From: Ashinkailepas kermadecensis
Lineage: Eukaryota; Arthropoda; Thecostraca; Neolepadidae
Reading direction: 5' to 3'
NCBI GenBank assembly: GCA_034440615.1
Contig: JAOTOM010003827.1
Location: 62,001-126,000, forward strand
Length of the DNA: 64,000 bases
Below are positions 10,901 through 23,690 of this stretch, piece by piece (the first letter of the stretch is position 1; each line of letters opens with the position of its first letter). The position numbers and the translations under genes are program-made. Under the pieces are notes generated by a model. That model was not told the DNA's origin. It saw nothing but the letters and a program-made list of their open reading frames with translations, and made no database searches.

Positions 10901-12409
10901 ATTACTGGATAGCATCCCTACATAAGTACTTTGCAAAATTACCACTTAGAACGTGAGTTGTCCCACCTAAGGAATCAGTGCCCAACTTGAAAATCTCCCA
11001 TTAGGCTCGAAGCCAGCGTCCTGTATGCGGAGACGCATCCCAGGCTGCACTCGCAGTTCGGGTAGCCACACCTGATCTTCTGCCTCGATAATTTTGCAGA
11101 GGACATATTGGTGTCTCTTCCAAAGGCACTTTCAGGCAACAACACACTGCACGCTGAAGTATTCCCAGCACTGCGTCCAATTCTCTGTTTTGCAAAATAT
11201 ATTTTTCATTTTCAAAAATAGCATGCTTTTGCTTGATAGCAGGCAGCTTTACAGCGACCTTTTGCTCCCAGGTCACGTGAGCTCATGAAGAAGATGGAGC
11301 GAGGAGACCTCGCCTAATTTTTCGCATAAATTAGAAGCGATTACTAAATATAATACCCACATCAGTTTTAATAACTAAATCGTTTTTACTAGTGGCGCTG
11401 CTGAAAAGAAGTAGAATTAAACATCAGCAAATAGCAATACGCTTCCTGATTGATGTGGAAACTTTCCTCCCCTCTACGGTATCTGGCAGCCGACGTATGG
11501 CTGCCAGCTGACAAATTGGCGCTATAGTTAAATTATCGAAGGATGAGGTTATAATCCAATTTTCTGAGCATCAGTAGATAACATGATGATACAAATATAT
11601 TTCTTCGATGTCAACCAAGTTTATACATCCATACCTGATGCTCCTGACATGCTCACACCGCACAAATAATAAATATTCACAACAAAGCCCACGGGTAGGA
11701 AATTCGTGCACCGACTGATTTGTTACTTGCCGCATATCGGGGTACGGGTTTCGGAATATAAAATGGTTTATTCAAATTATGCTAAAAATACTCCGTCTAA
11801 CATCGTTTTCTTCCCACCTCCCAGGAACCATTTTTGCTAATGACAAAGCTGCAAAGAATGATTGAAGTCAATTCTTATTAATATTAAATGCCTTCTGATA
11901 TCCGTTTTTGTCTATATCTGGAATGTTTTAGTTGAAGCCAAAAATGACTTGGAAGGGTCAAAAGCGACTAGATGGGAGACAAATTGGCCCTGTAAAGCCG
12001 CCTAGTGTCGCAGTGCAGTCGTATGAACTCATGAAGTCGTAAGGACTTAATTAATACAAATGTAGTAAACTTAGTTCAAATTTCCAAAACACCAACTGGA
12101 AATCAAAGAAATCCTCGAGATTTCTGTTACAAAATCGTCTTCAACAAAAGCCTTGTGCATGTTTTTTTTTCGCTACATACCTGGTATATCTGGTTTTGGG
12201 CCAAACAAGAAACTCTAGAGGGCCATGGGACCAACACATTCTTCAATGGGGTATCCTATCTCGACTATTGTACCAATCAGCTTGCGTTTCCCTGGTATAC
12301 AACCAATCAGATTTTAGAATTACCTATGGTAACAATAACATACAATATGTGGCTTCCACGGCATATTGTGACAAAAACACGAAGTAATATCCCCCACATA
12401 TCTTCAAAT
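7906..12409. other. Intergenic sequence without recognised genes
   Basis: GC-rich at first (to about 8.1 kb), then AT-rich. Around 10,040-10,290 there are scattered GGTTAGGTT / GGTTACGTT words but no clean array. Short frames have no recognisable domain and no compatible splice partners. Confidence 0.45.
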
Positions 12410-12768
12410 CAGAGGCGGATACAACGGGTTGGGGGAGCACTGGAGGCATGTATCCCCTCTGCATGGAAAGGTGGCGCCCCTCCAGGAAGGCTCGAGTGCA
12501 CCCGTCCACCTTCCGCTCCAGGGATTGATCAGCCAAAGTCTCCCCCCACCCCACCCCCCTCAGAGGAAAAGACGGACCCTAAGACCAACAGGCGCCCGTT
12601 TAAGATGAAAAGGCGCCACTTCAGCATGCTTGAGTGCACCCCTCCCCTTTCAACGATTTTTCTGCCGAAGACGTCGTTCTGCGGACCTTCGCAGTGGTGC
12701 CTCTCCGAGGAAATGGTGCTATTCCAGACAGGTCCCCCTCTCCCTTGAAGTTTCAGGATCGACCTCTG
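12410..12768. mobile_element. hAT-like MITE, about 359 bp
   Basis: The left end CAGAGGCGGATAC and the inverse of the right end CAGAGGTCGATCC form imperfect terminal inverted repeats. The flanking 8-mers CTTCAAAT (12402-12409) and CTACAATT (12769-12776) match at 6 of 8 positions, as expected for an old 8-bp hAT target duplication. The interior holds GGCGCCCCTCCAGGAAGGCT-type sequence shared with 27730-27912 and 43858-44050. No transposase frame is present. Confidence 0.65.
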
Positions 12769-13871
12769 CTACAATTTTTTTTATCCAAGTTAATACATGC
12801 AATTTTGGTAAGCATCATCATCTGTATGAAATATCCATTTTAACACAATGGGGGCGGCTAATGTTCTCGATAAGATTGTGCTACCAAGGAGTTGCACGTT
12901 ATCATGTCCATCTGCTACCCTCCATGGAGGGTAAGAAGATACTTTTTTTCGCACCTCTGATCGGCGCCTCGCCCAGCAAACAGCAGGCAGAAAGACGCAG
13001 GGATAAGGAACAAGTAACGAAATAAGTGCAACGCAATGGAGAAAAGATGGCCTTGTGAGCTCGAGAGTCGTTTCGTGATGAGTGGATCTTAGACTGCACG
13101 CAATTGAAGCGGATATAACTCTGCACAAGTGCATATTTTGCATGCAGCACTGCACTGTGTTGCTGGTTTGCCGTTTGTGCAATTATTGACCACTGTTAAT
13201 GTATCCTATGACTTGGAGCTATTCTCGATGCGTGGCCATCATACTCCTCCCAGATCTGTGAATTGCCGGGTAAATAAGTGCGTAATCTTCAGTCACGTGC
13301 TTGAAATTTCGTGACCTTTTTCTTGCGGACTAATTTCGCTATTTTCTTGTAAAAGTAGAATCTCACTAAGAAAATGTCCGGTGATAACTGTACAATATCA
13401 ACCTTCTCTCATCCTTAGTCTTCTAAAAAAAATGCATCAAGCAGCAGCTCGTAGTCTGGGAAAAGCACAGATCGCGTCGTTTCTAGTAAAGCAAAAAAAA
13501 AATCGAAGTGAGAGGACATATTTAGGAGACTGAAAAAAAAACACCCAAAGCTTGTGCAAAACTCGACTCAACGTCTTGCTAGTCTGACACTCAACGTCTG
13601 CTTTCAGCACTTGTTGATTTCTGTGTGCAATCGTTTCCCGTGTCCTCTGTGTGTTGGCCGCGCCTCCGTGCGGCGCGGTGAGGTTCGCTGTCGATGTCGT
13701 GTCCGAGGTCGAACCTGCACGACATTCAGAGCAAACCTGCCACGAGTTCCTGGTCGGCCGGCGCGCTATCGGACGCGTCTCAGGTTTTCCGCCGCGGAAT
13801 GTCATCCCTGGCTGCCACGTGGGGCGCTCTTGACCTTCCACGTGGCGACCACTCCAAGTGAGAGGAGCCAC
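12769..13871. other. No recognised gene
   Basis: Mixed sequence, GC-rich toward 13.6-13.87 kb. The frames found lack recognisable domains. Confidence 0.4.
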
Positions 13872-14095
13872 CCGGCACTCGGAGAGTGCCCCGGTCACTG
13901 AACGCGAGAGTGCCCCGGTCACTGAACGCGAGCGTGACTCGGTCACTGAACGATTCTAGTAGGAGCCTCCAGGGGCGTTCAGTGACCGGGGCACTCGGAG
14001 TGCCCCGGTCACTGAACGCGAGAGTGCCCCGGTCACTGAACGCCAGCGTGACTCGGTCACTGAACGATTCTAGCAGGAGCCTCCAGGGGCACGTC
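13872..14095. repeat. Duplicated block of CCCCGGTCACTGAACG repeats with a near-perfect palindrome
   Basis: Two copies of a roughly 105-bp block, each made of three CGGTCACTGAACG sub-units followed by AGGAGCCTCCAGGGGC. They are separated by an inverted sub-unit, so GCGTTCAGTGACCGGGGCAC.. (13975-13996) and its complement (13998-14019) form 22-bp arms around a single G. Confidence 0.85.
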
Positions 14096-15104
14096 TTCTG
14101 CTGATGAGGTCCACGCATCCAGTGATGGAGCACCTGCCCGCCTGGGTGCCCCCAGCCATCTCGACGAAGGTTTAGCGCATCGAAATTAACCGCCAATTTA
14201 GCAATGTATTGAAAGCCGACAACGACAGAATTCCGGCTCAATTTGCCGTGGGTACGACGGTGTCGCCATACATAGAATGCTTTCAGTCAACTGGTGTCTG
14301 TGCACAAATAGCGGAAGTCATGACATGCGTACTCTGGCACATACAGCTGTACCATCGAACACGCCGATCGTCATCATGCATGTCCGTGTTTGGTGCTTTC
14401 CTGTATGTCTGTTCGGTCGATTTCAAATCCCTACTACCTCAGCTCCACAAATTCCATCCCAGCAAAGACAGCTTGGTGTTCGTGGCTGCCGTGTGGCCTG
14501 ACAATCCCTTGACCACGATCAATCCTGTCCCCGCTATCGACAGCAGCCATCCTATCGTGGCAGTCTTGTTTGAAAATGTACATGAAAGACCATGATATGA
14601 TTACCTGCAGATCGTTTGCAGTTGACGTGTCATAAAATGACACCAATAAATATATTATTTACGTTGCGCTAACCCAGCTTTCACAATGCATGTGTTACTT
14701 TTGACTGTATCCTTTTGACAAGGGGGAGGACATTTTGGCTACCCAATGCCTAGAAAACCACAGAGCAGGTCTGGTGGACCCCTTACCGTTCTAACATTTT
14801 CTTAAATCTACCTTGAATTTGAATACGCGCAAATTTACCAGCATTTATTACTATAATGACCTGGAGATGTAAAATTGCCAGTAGGCACCAATTATTTCCA
14901 TATATGTGCTATGATACACCCAAACGTAAAAAATTCGGTGTACTGGCCCATGCTCAAAGCATTGGAGTGAACGATGCTATGGAGTGAACCATGCAATATC
15001 ACTGTGTGACTAACTTGTGATGGCAGAGGCCAGCTGAATTATATTTTGATCCCATAATGCTGAGCCGTGTGAGCACTCGTTACGTTTGCGGAAGCGAAAT
15101 TTGC
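14096..15104. other. No recognised gene
   Basis: No domain-bearing frame. One 128-codon + frame at 14209-14595 has no recognisable motif and is probably chance. Confidence 0.4.
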
Positions 15105-16366
15105 ACACCTGCGTGTTGTTGACACAGCTGCGTGTTGTTGACACCGCTGCGTGTTGTTGACACAGCTGCGTGTTGTTGACACCGCTGCGTGTTGTTGACA
15201 CACCTGCGTGTTGTTGACACACCTGCGTGTTGTTGACACTGCTGCGTGTTGTTGACACACCTGCGTGCTGTTCACACACCTGCGTGTTGTTGACACCGCT
15301 GCGTGTTGTTGACACCGCTGCGTGTTGTTGACACGGCTGCGTGTTGTTGACACGGCTGCGTGTTGTTGACACCGCTGCGTGTTGTTGACACACCTGCGTG
15401 TTGTTGACACCGCTGCGTGTTGTTGACACACCTGCGTGTTGTTGACACACCTGCGTGTTGTTGACACAGCTGCGTGTTGTTGACACAGCTGCGTGTTGTT
15501 GACACACCTGCGTGTTGTTGACACACCTGCGTGTTGTTGACACACCTGCGTGTTGTTGACACCGCTGCGTGTTGTTGACACCGCTGCGTGTTGTTGACAC
15601 ACCTGCGTGTTGTTGACACACCTGCGTGTTGTTGACACAGCTGCGTGTTGTTGACACAGCTGCGTGTTGTTGACACACCTGCGTGTTGTTGACACACCTG
15701 CGTGTTGTTGACACACCTGCGTGTTGTTGACACCGCTGCGTGTTGTTGACACCGCTGCGTGTTGTTGACACCGCTGCGTGTTGTTGACACCGCTGCGTGT
15801 TGTTGACACGGCTGCGTGTTGTTGACACTGCTGCGTGTTGTTGACACACCTGCGTGTTGTTCACACACCTGCGTGTTGTTGACACCGCTGCGTGTTGTTG
15901 ACACCGCTGCGTGTTGTTGACACCGCTGCGTGTTGTTGACACGGCTGCGTGTTGTTGACACTGCTGCGTGTTGTTGACACACCTGCGTGTTATTCACACA
16001 CCTGCGTGTTGTTGACACACCTGCGTGTTGTTGACACACCTGCGTGTTGTTGACACCGCTGCGTGTTGTTGACACACCTGCGTGTTGTTGACACGGCTGC
16101 GTGTTGTTGACACCGCTGCGTGTTGTTGACACACCTGCGTGTTGTTGACACCGCTGCGTGTTGTTGACACCGCTGCGTGTTGTTGACACACCTGCGTGTT
16201 GTTCACACACCTGCGTGTTGTTGACACAGCTGCGTGTTGTTGACACAGCTGCGTGTTGTTGACACACCTGCGTGTTGTTGATACACCTGCGTGTTGTTGA
16301 CACACCTGCGTGTTGTTGACACCGCTGCGTGTTGTTGACACCGCTGCGTGTTGTTGACACAGCTGC
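15105..16366. repeat. 19-bp minisatellite, about 66 copies
   Basis: The unit is GTGTTGTTGACAC followed by a variable trinucleotide step (ACC, CGC, AGC, GGC or TGC) and TGC. Three units (57 bp) close a reading frame, giving minus-strand QQH/STTR/NNTQ frames of up to 421 codons that are artefacts. The order of the variable triplets recurs in blocks, for example around 15240-15560 and 15830-16150, suggesting segmental duplication inside the array. Confidence 0.95.
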
Positions 16367-16390
16367 AGCCGAGCAACACACCGCAACAAC

Positions 16391-16427
16391 GTCGAGCTCA
16401 ACTGTTGCCAACAGTTGAACAGTCGAC
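16391..16427. repeat. Inverted repeat at the edge of the 19-bp array
   Basis: TCAACTGTTG (16398-16407), loop C, CAACAGTTGA (16409-16418), extended by GTCGA/TCGAC outer arms. Confidence 0.75.
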
Positions 16428-16899
16428 TGCTGCAGGCAGCGAGCTGTCCAGGGCACGTTCGCATGCACTGCAAAAATGCAAATACAGTAAATACTGCCGA
16501 TATTTAGCTTCGCGCTGCAAATTAAGCGGCAAATCACAACGCGTTGCTATGCATACCACGCCACATATCAGAAGCAGCTTGGCATTGCACGACTTTGGCA
16601 CGGTTTTCGCCCACTCGCCTCTGCATAACATTACACTTCACCACAAGATGGGCAACCACCCGATCAAACGAGCCGCACTGGGCAACTCGGCGATCCGCAT
16701 TGCTTCCAAGCAGCTTTTACACGCCTAGTTAGCCACAATGTCGGCTGTTCCACTCATATCTTCTGCTATCAACAGTGGCTACTGCAGCACTCGGACACGA
16801 GGGCTGCGGTCAGCCCTCGTGCCCGACGGCTTCACCCGCCGGCAGAGCGTACACCGCAACTGCCTCTCGTATGTCTGTCGCCAAGGCAGCCAACAGATC

Positions 16900-17050
16900 A
16901 CCGGCTATGTGTCGACCTCGGGCTATGTGCCGATCATGGGCTATATGCCGATCTCGGGCTATGTGCCGACCACTGGTTATGTGCCGACCACGGGTTATAT
17001 GCCGATCACGCGTAATATGCCTACGGTCGGCTATATTCCGACCGTCGGCA
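16900..17050. repeat. 18-bp minisatellite
   Basis: About eight diverged units of GGCTATGTGCCGATCTCG. It reads GYVPTT/GYMPIS in one frame, but no start, signal or splice context supports a protein. Confidence 0.8.
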
Positions 17051-18838
17051 ATCGAAGATGTTTTTGACGTATTCCTATCGCTACAAATAGCTATCGGAAT
17101 TAGCCACGGATGCACTAACCAATAGCGCAATCAGCCATGGATTATACATAAAAACATCACCAATGGCGTCGTGCAGGGCGTAAGATCTGTTCCAAAGTTG
17201 GAGGAGGAGGAGAAAAAGAGCCATTTTGAGGACGATTATTTCCATACAACGCCCAGAGGGTCAATGCTTAGCTCGTCCAATGTGTGGGAGGGGGGACGCT
17301 GCCTCGTCTACACCCACATCCCCCCACCGATTCCTGCGCGCAAGGGGCGGTAGCGAGCAGAATTCATCACAAAAATCAGCCCATGCAAAAATAGCAGTGG
17401 CAACGATGAGCAGAAAACTGTTTCCAACGGGAGATTGTTGTGTCCAGGAAGGTGGTGGAATGGACGCTTTTGTATGCTATGCACAGAATCACACCAAAAT
17501 ATTCCGTATTTGAGGACAATTTTGCCACGAGATGTACTGCGCTACACTGAGGATTTCATCTAGGACTCGTAATTTGTTCAAATATAAAAACGTCGATTCA
17601 AACTAGTAGGCAGACGCCACTGGATGCAAATTTTTAAGATGTAATCATGCAGCAATTACTCCACAAAATGCTGGCTTCATTTGTACACTCGAAACACGTA
17701 CGCAGCACAGATTTGTACACAGTTTGTGGTGTGGTGCACCTAACTTAACATGCAAGCCACTGGGGCAGGGCAGGTGGTGGAGATAATTTCCCCTGGCTTA
17801 TCTTGAATAGTGTCGAAGCCACCGCCGCTAATGTGCTCAAATTTTGAGTTCCTTAAATGAACAACCTGAGTATGCGCAAGAAAAGCAATTGGCTCGAAAG
17901 TCATTGCAGATTAGGCCAATATGACGTCTTAATGTCTTGAAGTGATGCTCAAATTTCGGCCCAAATTCCCCAATTAATGGAAAGTTAAAATGATGAAATG
18001 CGCGCAAATGAGAACACATTTACATATGGTTATCATGTTGTAAGGAGTTGTGAGGTCAACCTGAAGCACTGATGAACTGATTCAAGATCACATCATGTCA
18101 AATGCGCGCAACTGAGAACACATGGCTGTCATGTCTTAACGTATGTGAGATCAATCTGACACACTGCTGACCTGATTGAAGGTCATATCATGTCAAGTGT
18201 GTATGCTTTATACGCCTGAATCTCTTATATTTTGTGTGTGCCTTGGTAATCTGACGACAACAAATGCCCAGTTGTGGAGCATACACCTACCAATTACCCA
18301 GGACATGAACACACATCATCCCGAAGGTCATTGGTCGAAATGGTTTTCCCCCAATATATTAAAATGTTGCTGAGAGCTTTTGCTCTTACTTATCGAGGAC
18401 AAATGGAGTCTGAATTCGAATACGGAACTTAATATTATTATGGAGTTGCCCTCTACTATTACCCTAGGATGGGAGTCAATTAATGACGATATATAGTTGT
18501 ACATATGCCGTGGCGTATAGTGTCACAGGACTTGGATGAAGATTTGAGCTCCTTGTGGTTAGGTATGCGACTATATAATATCGATTGTTTTTATCCAGCA
18601 CGCATTTTTCACTGACAAACATACATCGCGTGGCGCAGGTCTATTCGAATGCACAGTGACCTCACTCACCTCACTTGACCTCATCTGACCTGAACATGAA
18701 TGGCGTGATGGAGCCGGGAATACATGTGTGGCTAGTTATAGCTTAAATGATATGACGAACCTCAGAGAGATGTTAGGAGAGCTAAAAAAAATCAAAACGA
18801 ATCAAAAGCGGTGGGAGTTATCCAGGGCCGTTGACTCG
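17051..18838. other. No recognised gene
   Basis: AT-rich non-coding sequence with short repeated words (for example TGCGCGCAAATGAGAACACA near 18000 and again near 18103). No domain-bearing frame. Confidence 0.4.
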
Positions 18839-18839
18839 A

Positions 18840-19606
18840 TTGCGTGATGGAGCCGGCCATCCATATGTGACTGATGAAGCCGGCCATACATGTGTGACTG
18901 ATGGAGCCGGCCATACATGTGTGACTGATGGAGCCGGCCATACATGTGTGACTGATGGAGAGCCGGCCATCCATATGTGACTGATGGAGCCGGCCATCCA
19001 TATGTGACTGATGGAGCCGGCCATCCATATGTGACTGATGGAGCCGGCCATCCATATGTGACTGATGGAGCCAGCCATCCATATGTGACTGATGGAGCCG
19101 GCCATCCATATGTGACTGATGGAGCCGGCCATACATGTGTGACTGATGGAGAGCCGGCCATGCGTGTGTGACTGATGGAGCCGGCCATCCATATGTGACT
19201 GATGGAGAGCCGGCCATGCATATGTGACTGATGGAGCCGGCCATATATGTGTGACTGATGGAGCCAGCCATCCATATGTGACTGATGGAGAGCCGGCCAT
19301 GCATGTGTGACTGATGTAGCCGACCTTGTGTGACAGATGGAGAACCGGCCATGCATGTGTGACTGATGAAGCCAGTCATACATGTGTGACTGATGTAGCC
19401 GACCTTGTGCGACAGATGGAGAGCCGGCCATGCATGTGTGACTGATGGAGCCGACCTTGTGTGACTGATGGAGAGCCGGCCATGCATGTGTGACGGATGG
19501 ATCCGGCCATACATGTGTCACTGATGAAGAACCGACCATACATTTGTGACTGATGGAGCCGGCCATACATGTGTGACTGATGGAGCCGTCGACCATGCAT
19601 GTGTGA
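18840..19606. repeat. 27-bp minisatellite, about 28 copies
   Basis: Units contain GATGGAGCCGGCCAT, then a variable middle (CCATATG, ACATGTG or GCATGTG) and TGACT. An insertion variant GATGGAGAGCCGGCCAT and a shorter CCGACCTTGTG variant recur mainly in the right half, so the array has sub-types. Reading frames of 9-residue period are artefacts. Confidence 0.92.
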
Positions 19607-20182
19607 CTAATTATAACTTAAAATTATATATATGACGCTTTCGATTGGATAAAAGCACTCAGTGGTGGTCTGGTTCTTACACAAAGCATTCCATCTATCG
19701 GTAAATGAGGTTGGGTTCAGAATATGCGATGAGCGATGCGATAAGTATGAACCGCTAGCATGTTTTTTTAAATACATCGTGGTGTCGTCATGTGCCATGC
19801 ACGTGATGTTCAGGCTGTTCAAAGGCTAATTTATCTGCCTGAATAGCATGAAGGCAAGGGTGAAAGCCATATTATATTGGTCACGTGGTGAGTGAAGGAT
19901 CGCAGCCGAAGTTGGTTGGGCAGGTGGCGTTTGTGATACGGTTCTTTCAAGTCAATTAAATATCAGCAACATTGGTGTAGCCACACCTGCCCAATGACGT
20001 TCTTCACTCATGCCTCAGGTGCTCCTGCTACTACATCATATTTTTTCTTCATTGTGGCCTGGGCCTTAATTCGGGGCACAAAGTATATTTCTGAGTTGTC
20101 CTTTAGACTTGTTTTCGATAAAATATTGACTGTCAGAGCGCGCGCGTCAAATTGCAAACACAAATCAATACCTGGCGAATGT
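19607..20182. other. No recognised feature
   Basis: Non-coding sequence between the 27-bp array and the antisense LINE fragment. Confidence 0.4.
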
Positions 20183-20570
20183 GTCATAAAGTCATAAAGA
20201 GTTTAGACTTAATAAGAGCCACAAGGGCCCATCCAGTTAAGTCTGCAAATGGAAGATACCATAAGCCCGGCAAAAAGACCCACCCCATCCATCACCACAT
20301 CCTTAAAAAGCCATCCACCAACATCCCGCACATATCAATGCCTATCTACCCTAGCTTTCCAGCCCTATTCCCCAGATCCCCCTCAACACATGTGGATTGA
20401 ATGCCCAACCAATAACTTTCAAACCGCATCCATGCTTAAAGGGGTCTGTGTCGTGCACACCCACCTAGTACAAATCTCACCACATCCACCACAAATCAGA
20501 ACTCAAAAACAAGATATTGCTGTCTAAAAATGTGTCCACCCTACTTTTAAATATATTCAATGAGGAACTC
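20183..20570 (-). mobile_element. Antisense 3' fragment of the CR1-like LINE
   Basis: Read on the minus strand, this carries GAGTTCCTCATTGAATAT.., AAAAGTAGGGTGGACA, the GCACGACACAGACCCCTTTA block, ATGGGCCCTTGTGGCTCTTA and terminal TTTATGAC repeats, in the same order as LINE positions 3080-3463. Similarity stops at about 20570 within the last codons of ORF2, so the copy is strongly 5'-truncated. Confidence 0.88.
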
Positions 20571-21729
20571 TTTCAAGGTAGGGGCTCCATGCTTGTACAG
20601 AATATTCCAAGTGGGATCTGTTCCAATGTGGCTGGTGATTATTGGCTTTACGACGCGTCGACTGCTTTGGGATGTGTAGCATCGCCATTTTTTTCACGCC
20701 TTACCCTTGGACTACTCGCTCTCTACATGGTGAACCATCTCAAGTTATACATAGTCTATTGCTCACCCACCAATTGTATTCACATAATCTGCTTATTACG
20801 TCCCATTTTCAGAGTCGTGTGTCAACTTTCGTTTAACCTAGCAACAACACAACAATTCCAAGGCCCATAGCTACCATGAACATATAGGACACAGCTATGG
20901 CGTTGTATTCCAAGATTGTGCTGAGCACAATTCACACGTTATCATAAGCCTATTGTCGAAGGTTTTTGTGCATGCGGAAAATATACCGGACCTTCCTCTG
21001 CTTTCCTCATTTATCTAAGTTTCCGCTGCATCTTGGTGGTATTTAGTTTGCTTGCAACTAATCAGACAATGCAGACCAGCTCTCGGGAAGATCAGGCACT
21101 TCGCTGACGGAAGATGGTGAGACACTTGTAATGAACTGGTGAAATTGCCGCTCATTTGTACCAGGTTGCAAATGGGGGTAAATTATATAGGGATATATAC
21201 TTTCTGGCGGCAACTATAACCTGTTCTTGATGCGATATGCAGCCGAGCATGGTGCAAGTAATATCTCGACTGTCCTTATGCTTGTTGCCAGCTCCAATAT
21301 TCGCGACGTGACCTTGGGCAACGCTAGCAAGGAGCGGACATAGCAACTGGTGGCCCTAGACAGTGGCCTCCTGGAAATTCCACAATCGGGTCCCGCAGAG
21401 TAGTGGCATCGTAGAATGCGGCCACGGCTATCAGTATCTGGCCGTCTGGTGCTAAGCTATGGCCGTGTATGTCCTCTCCTGCACCGTGGTTATTGCTTGT
21501 TCGGGCGGCTGAGACCAAAGCAGCTGCTTATGGAATCCTGGCTGAATCCGTAATATGAACCAGGCCACGCAGCTCATCATTGTATGTTCAAAACTAACAC
21601 TCAATAATCAGCTCAATATTTCCATTGCCAATTTCGATTGATGCGGCACAAGGTGAAATGTTGGTACCTTGCAAGTACAATTCACTTTATTGCTCGTCCA
21701 ACTGAATCCATCTGGAGAACCGGCAATGT
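20571..21729. other. No recognised gene
   Basis: Frames of up to 117 codons show no domain and no supportable splice partners. Confidence 0.35.
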
Positions 21730-22150
21730 TTAATCATGAAATAACCCCTGGACCAACTGAAAAGTGTCATTTTCAAGAAGAAGACAGGTGGTGCGTTCCA
21801 CGACAGATCGACCAAAATTTTTCCAATTTTACATCCAATAAATTTGTATTTGGACCAAAATTCGTGTACAGGGTAGTCTTGTGCTCTGAACACGCCTGAA
21901 CAAGTTTTAGCCCGATCCGACTAACGGTTTTTGAGTTATCGCCTACGGCAATATTTTTGGGTCACGCAACAAGGGGTATTTTTGGCGGTAATGAAGAGAT
22001 AATGAAGAGAAAGTGTGACATATTATACATCTTTGAGAAGAAAAATGATTAAAGAGAACACATCCTTGATAAAATACCAACATTTCTCACGTTTGACCTC
22101 GAGACCCATGATTTCTTGACCTCGTGACCTTCTGTGACCCCTAGCCCATT
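21730..22150 (-). repeat. Dispersed repeat, copy A (inverse of 25490-25960)
   Basis: Contains GTGCGTTCCACGACAGATCG, GGACCAAAATT, CCGTTAGTCGG-like and GACCTCGTGACC blocks that occur in reverse-complement order in copy B. The blocks are of similar spacing but diverged, consistent with an old interspersed element. No coding capacity seen. Confidence 0.65.
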
Positions 22151-22914
22151 GAAATCGATAAACTTGATGGCAAAGATACAAACGGGCATGATTTGGCTGC
22201 TATATGAAACAATGCGTTTTGCTTTTACATATCCCATATAGGCGTCCGTTCTCAATGGTTTCAATGATTTTTTGATGTTCGGAACGGGCGGATTTCTAGT
22301 AAGTTGTCTCCCATTGGAAAACTACGGGGATCGAACAAAAAAGTGAAAAGGGGTGATATAGAAACGTCTGATTAACAAAACCAAATATTTAAAACTTATT
22401 GATGTAAGTCTTACAGTTTACCTTAATAAACTTCACAAATTTCAAGGTCATCCATTGCCGATAGGTTGGGTATTGAAGTTTATGGGCACATCGACCGCAT
22501 CGATCATGCAGCGCCCATATCATCGTCAGTCAAACAATGGTATATGCACGAAGGTCAGTCGACGAGACAACTGCATGTGAAGGGGTCAATGTACGTGTGA
22601 CATCATGCCGTGCTACGATCATCATTTTGTCAGGTGTAAAAGCGAGTTAATGAGGGGCATAAATCACAGCAAACTTTATTTCTGGTAGGAAGCGGAAGAG
22701 CCGTCCCAATTGAACAATTGATAACTCGTCCCCTAATACTTTCCTAAGTGAGAGAGAGAGAGAGAGGTACGTCCAAAGTGACACCTTCGCTCATAGGTAA
22801 CTCGGCTGCAGACAATCAGTACATGCTGCACTGATAGTGCAGCATGGCACCTTGGACAAAGCGTACTGCCACCGCCGCTCAGAATGTTTTACCGATAGGT
22901 CATCAATAGGCTTA
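22151..22914. other. No recognised gene; short (GA)n near 22,750
   Basis: A (GA) run of about nine units lies near 22750-22767. Otherwise featureless. Confidence 0.4.
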
Positions 22915-23690
22915 TCTACGTGTGACGACGTAATTTTACTTCGGACATCTGGTGCTCTGGTAATGGAAACATCTGATCATGCTGGCCTCGCAACAAGAAG
23001 TACAATTATGCCTTCATTCTACCTGTAGGCATCATTTGCATGGACGTACAGTCGAATCCCTATTGTAATGCAAACACAGGCGTTTTTGTCACGGTATACA
23101 TAGCGTGTCCCGGAAAACATGAACATTTTCAGAAGTTTTCTGTGGTTTCGTTGTTCACGTTTTGGGCACTCCCTGCATATTGCACATTATTGCACATTAC
23201 AGAACTGCACTAAGCAGTGCAAATTCGAACAACGATTGGATAGAACAACGAAATATACATCAGATGATGAGAACTTGGTTTTCCAACTTACATATTTGTA
23301 CCTCTCCAACGCAGTTCTTGTAGCTTCCTTGACAAGGGTTTACCATTTTATGATCACCATAGTGTCGTAGCTTAATTCCGTGTAGCGGCGTAATTTTACT
23401 TCAGAACGTCTGGTGGTTACTTACAACACATACTGAATGTCATTAAGCATGACAACGATGACTATATTCGACCATGCTAACATCACAACAAGAAGTGCAA
23501 TTATGCTTTAATTCCACCTGCAGAGCATCATTTATATGGGCGCACAGTCGAACACCGATTGCAAGCCACGCTTTGCTGTCACAATGCACGTAGACTGTAC
23601 CCGGAACATCTTGTTTCACAACCTTCATGTGACTCCATTATTCACGTTCTTGGAACACTGCGCATGTAGACATTCCACATGGGACACTGT
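22915..23690 (+). repeat. Direct duplication, two diverged copies about 460 bp apart
   Basis: Copy 1 (about 22915-23200) and copy 2 (about 23375-23690) share GGCGTAATTTTACTTC / GACGTAATTTTACTTC, CAACAAGAAGT, GGCATCATTT / GAGCATCATTT, ACAGTCGAA and the CCCGGAA..TTGTTCACGTT-like sequence in the same order. Copy 2 has an extra insert. No coding frame spans either. Confidence 0.6.

Noticed and set aside
15010..16537. Long minus-strand frames (up to 421 codons) as proteins
   Set aside because: They are read-through of the 19-bp array (three units close a frame), with parallel frames on the same strand.
18792..19596. Repetitive frames with a 9-residue period
   Set aside because: They arise from the 27-bp minisatellite; no start context, signal or splice support.
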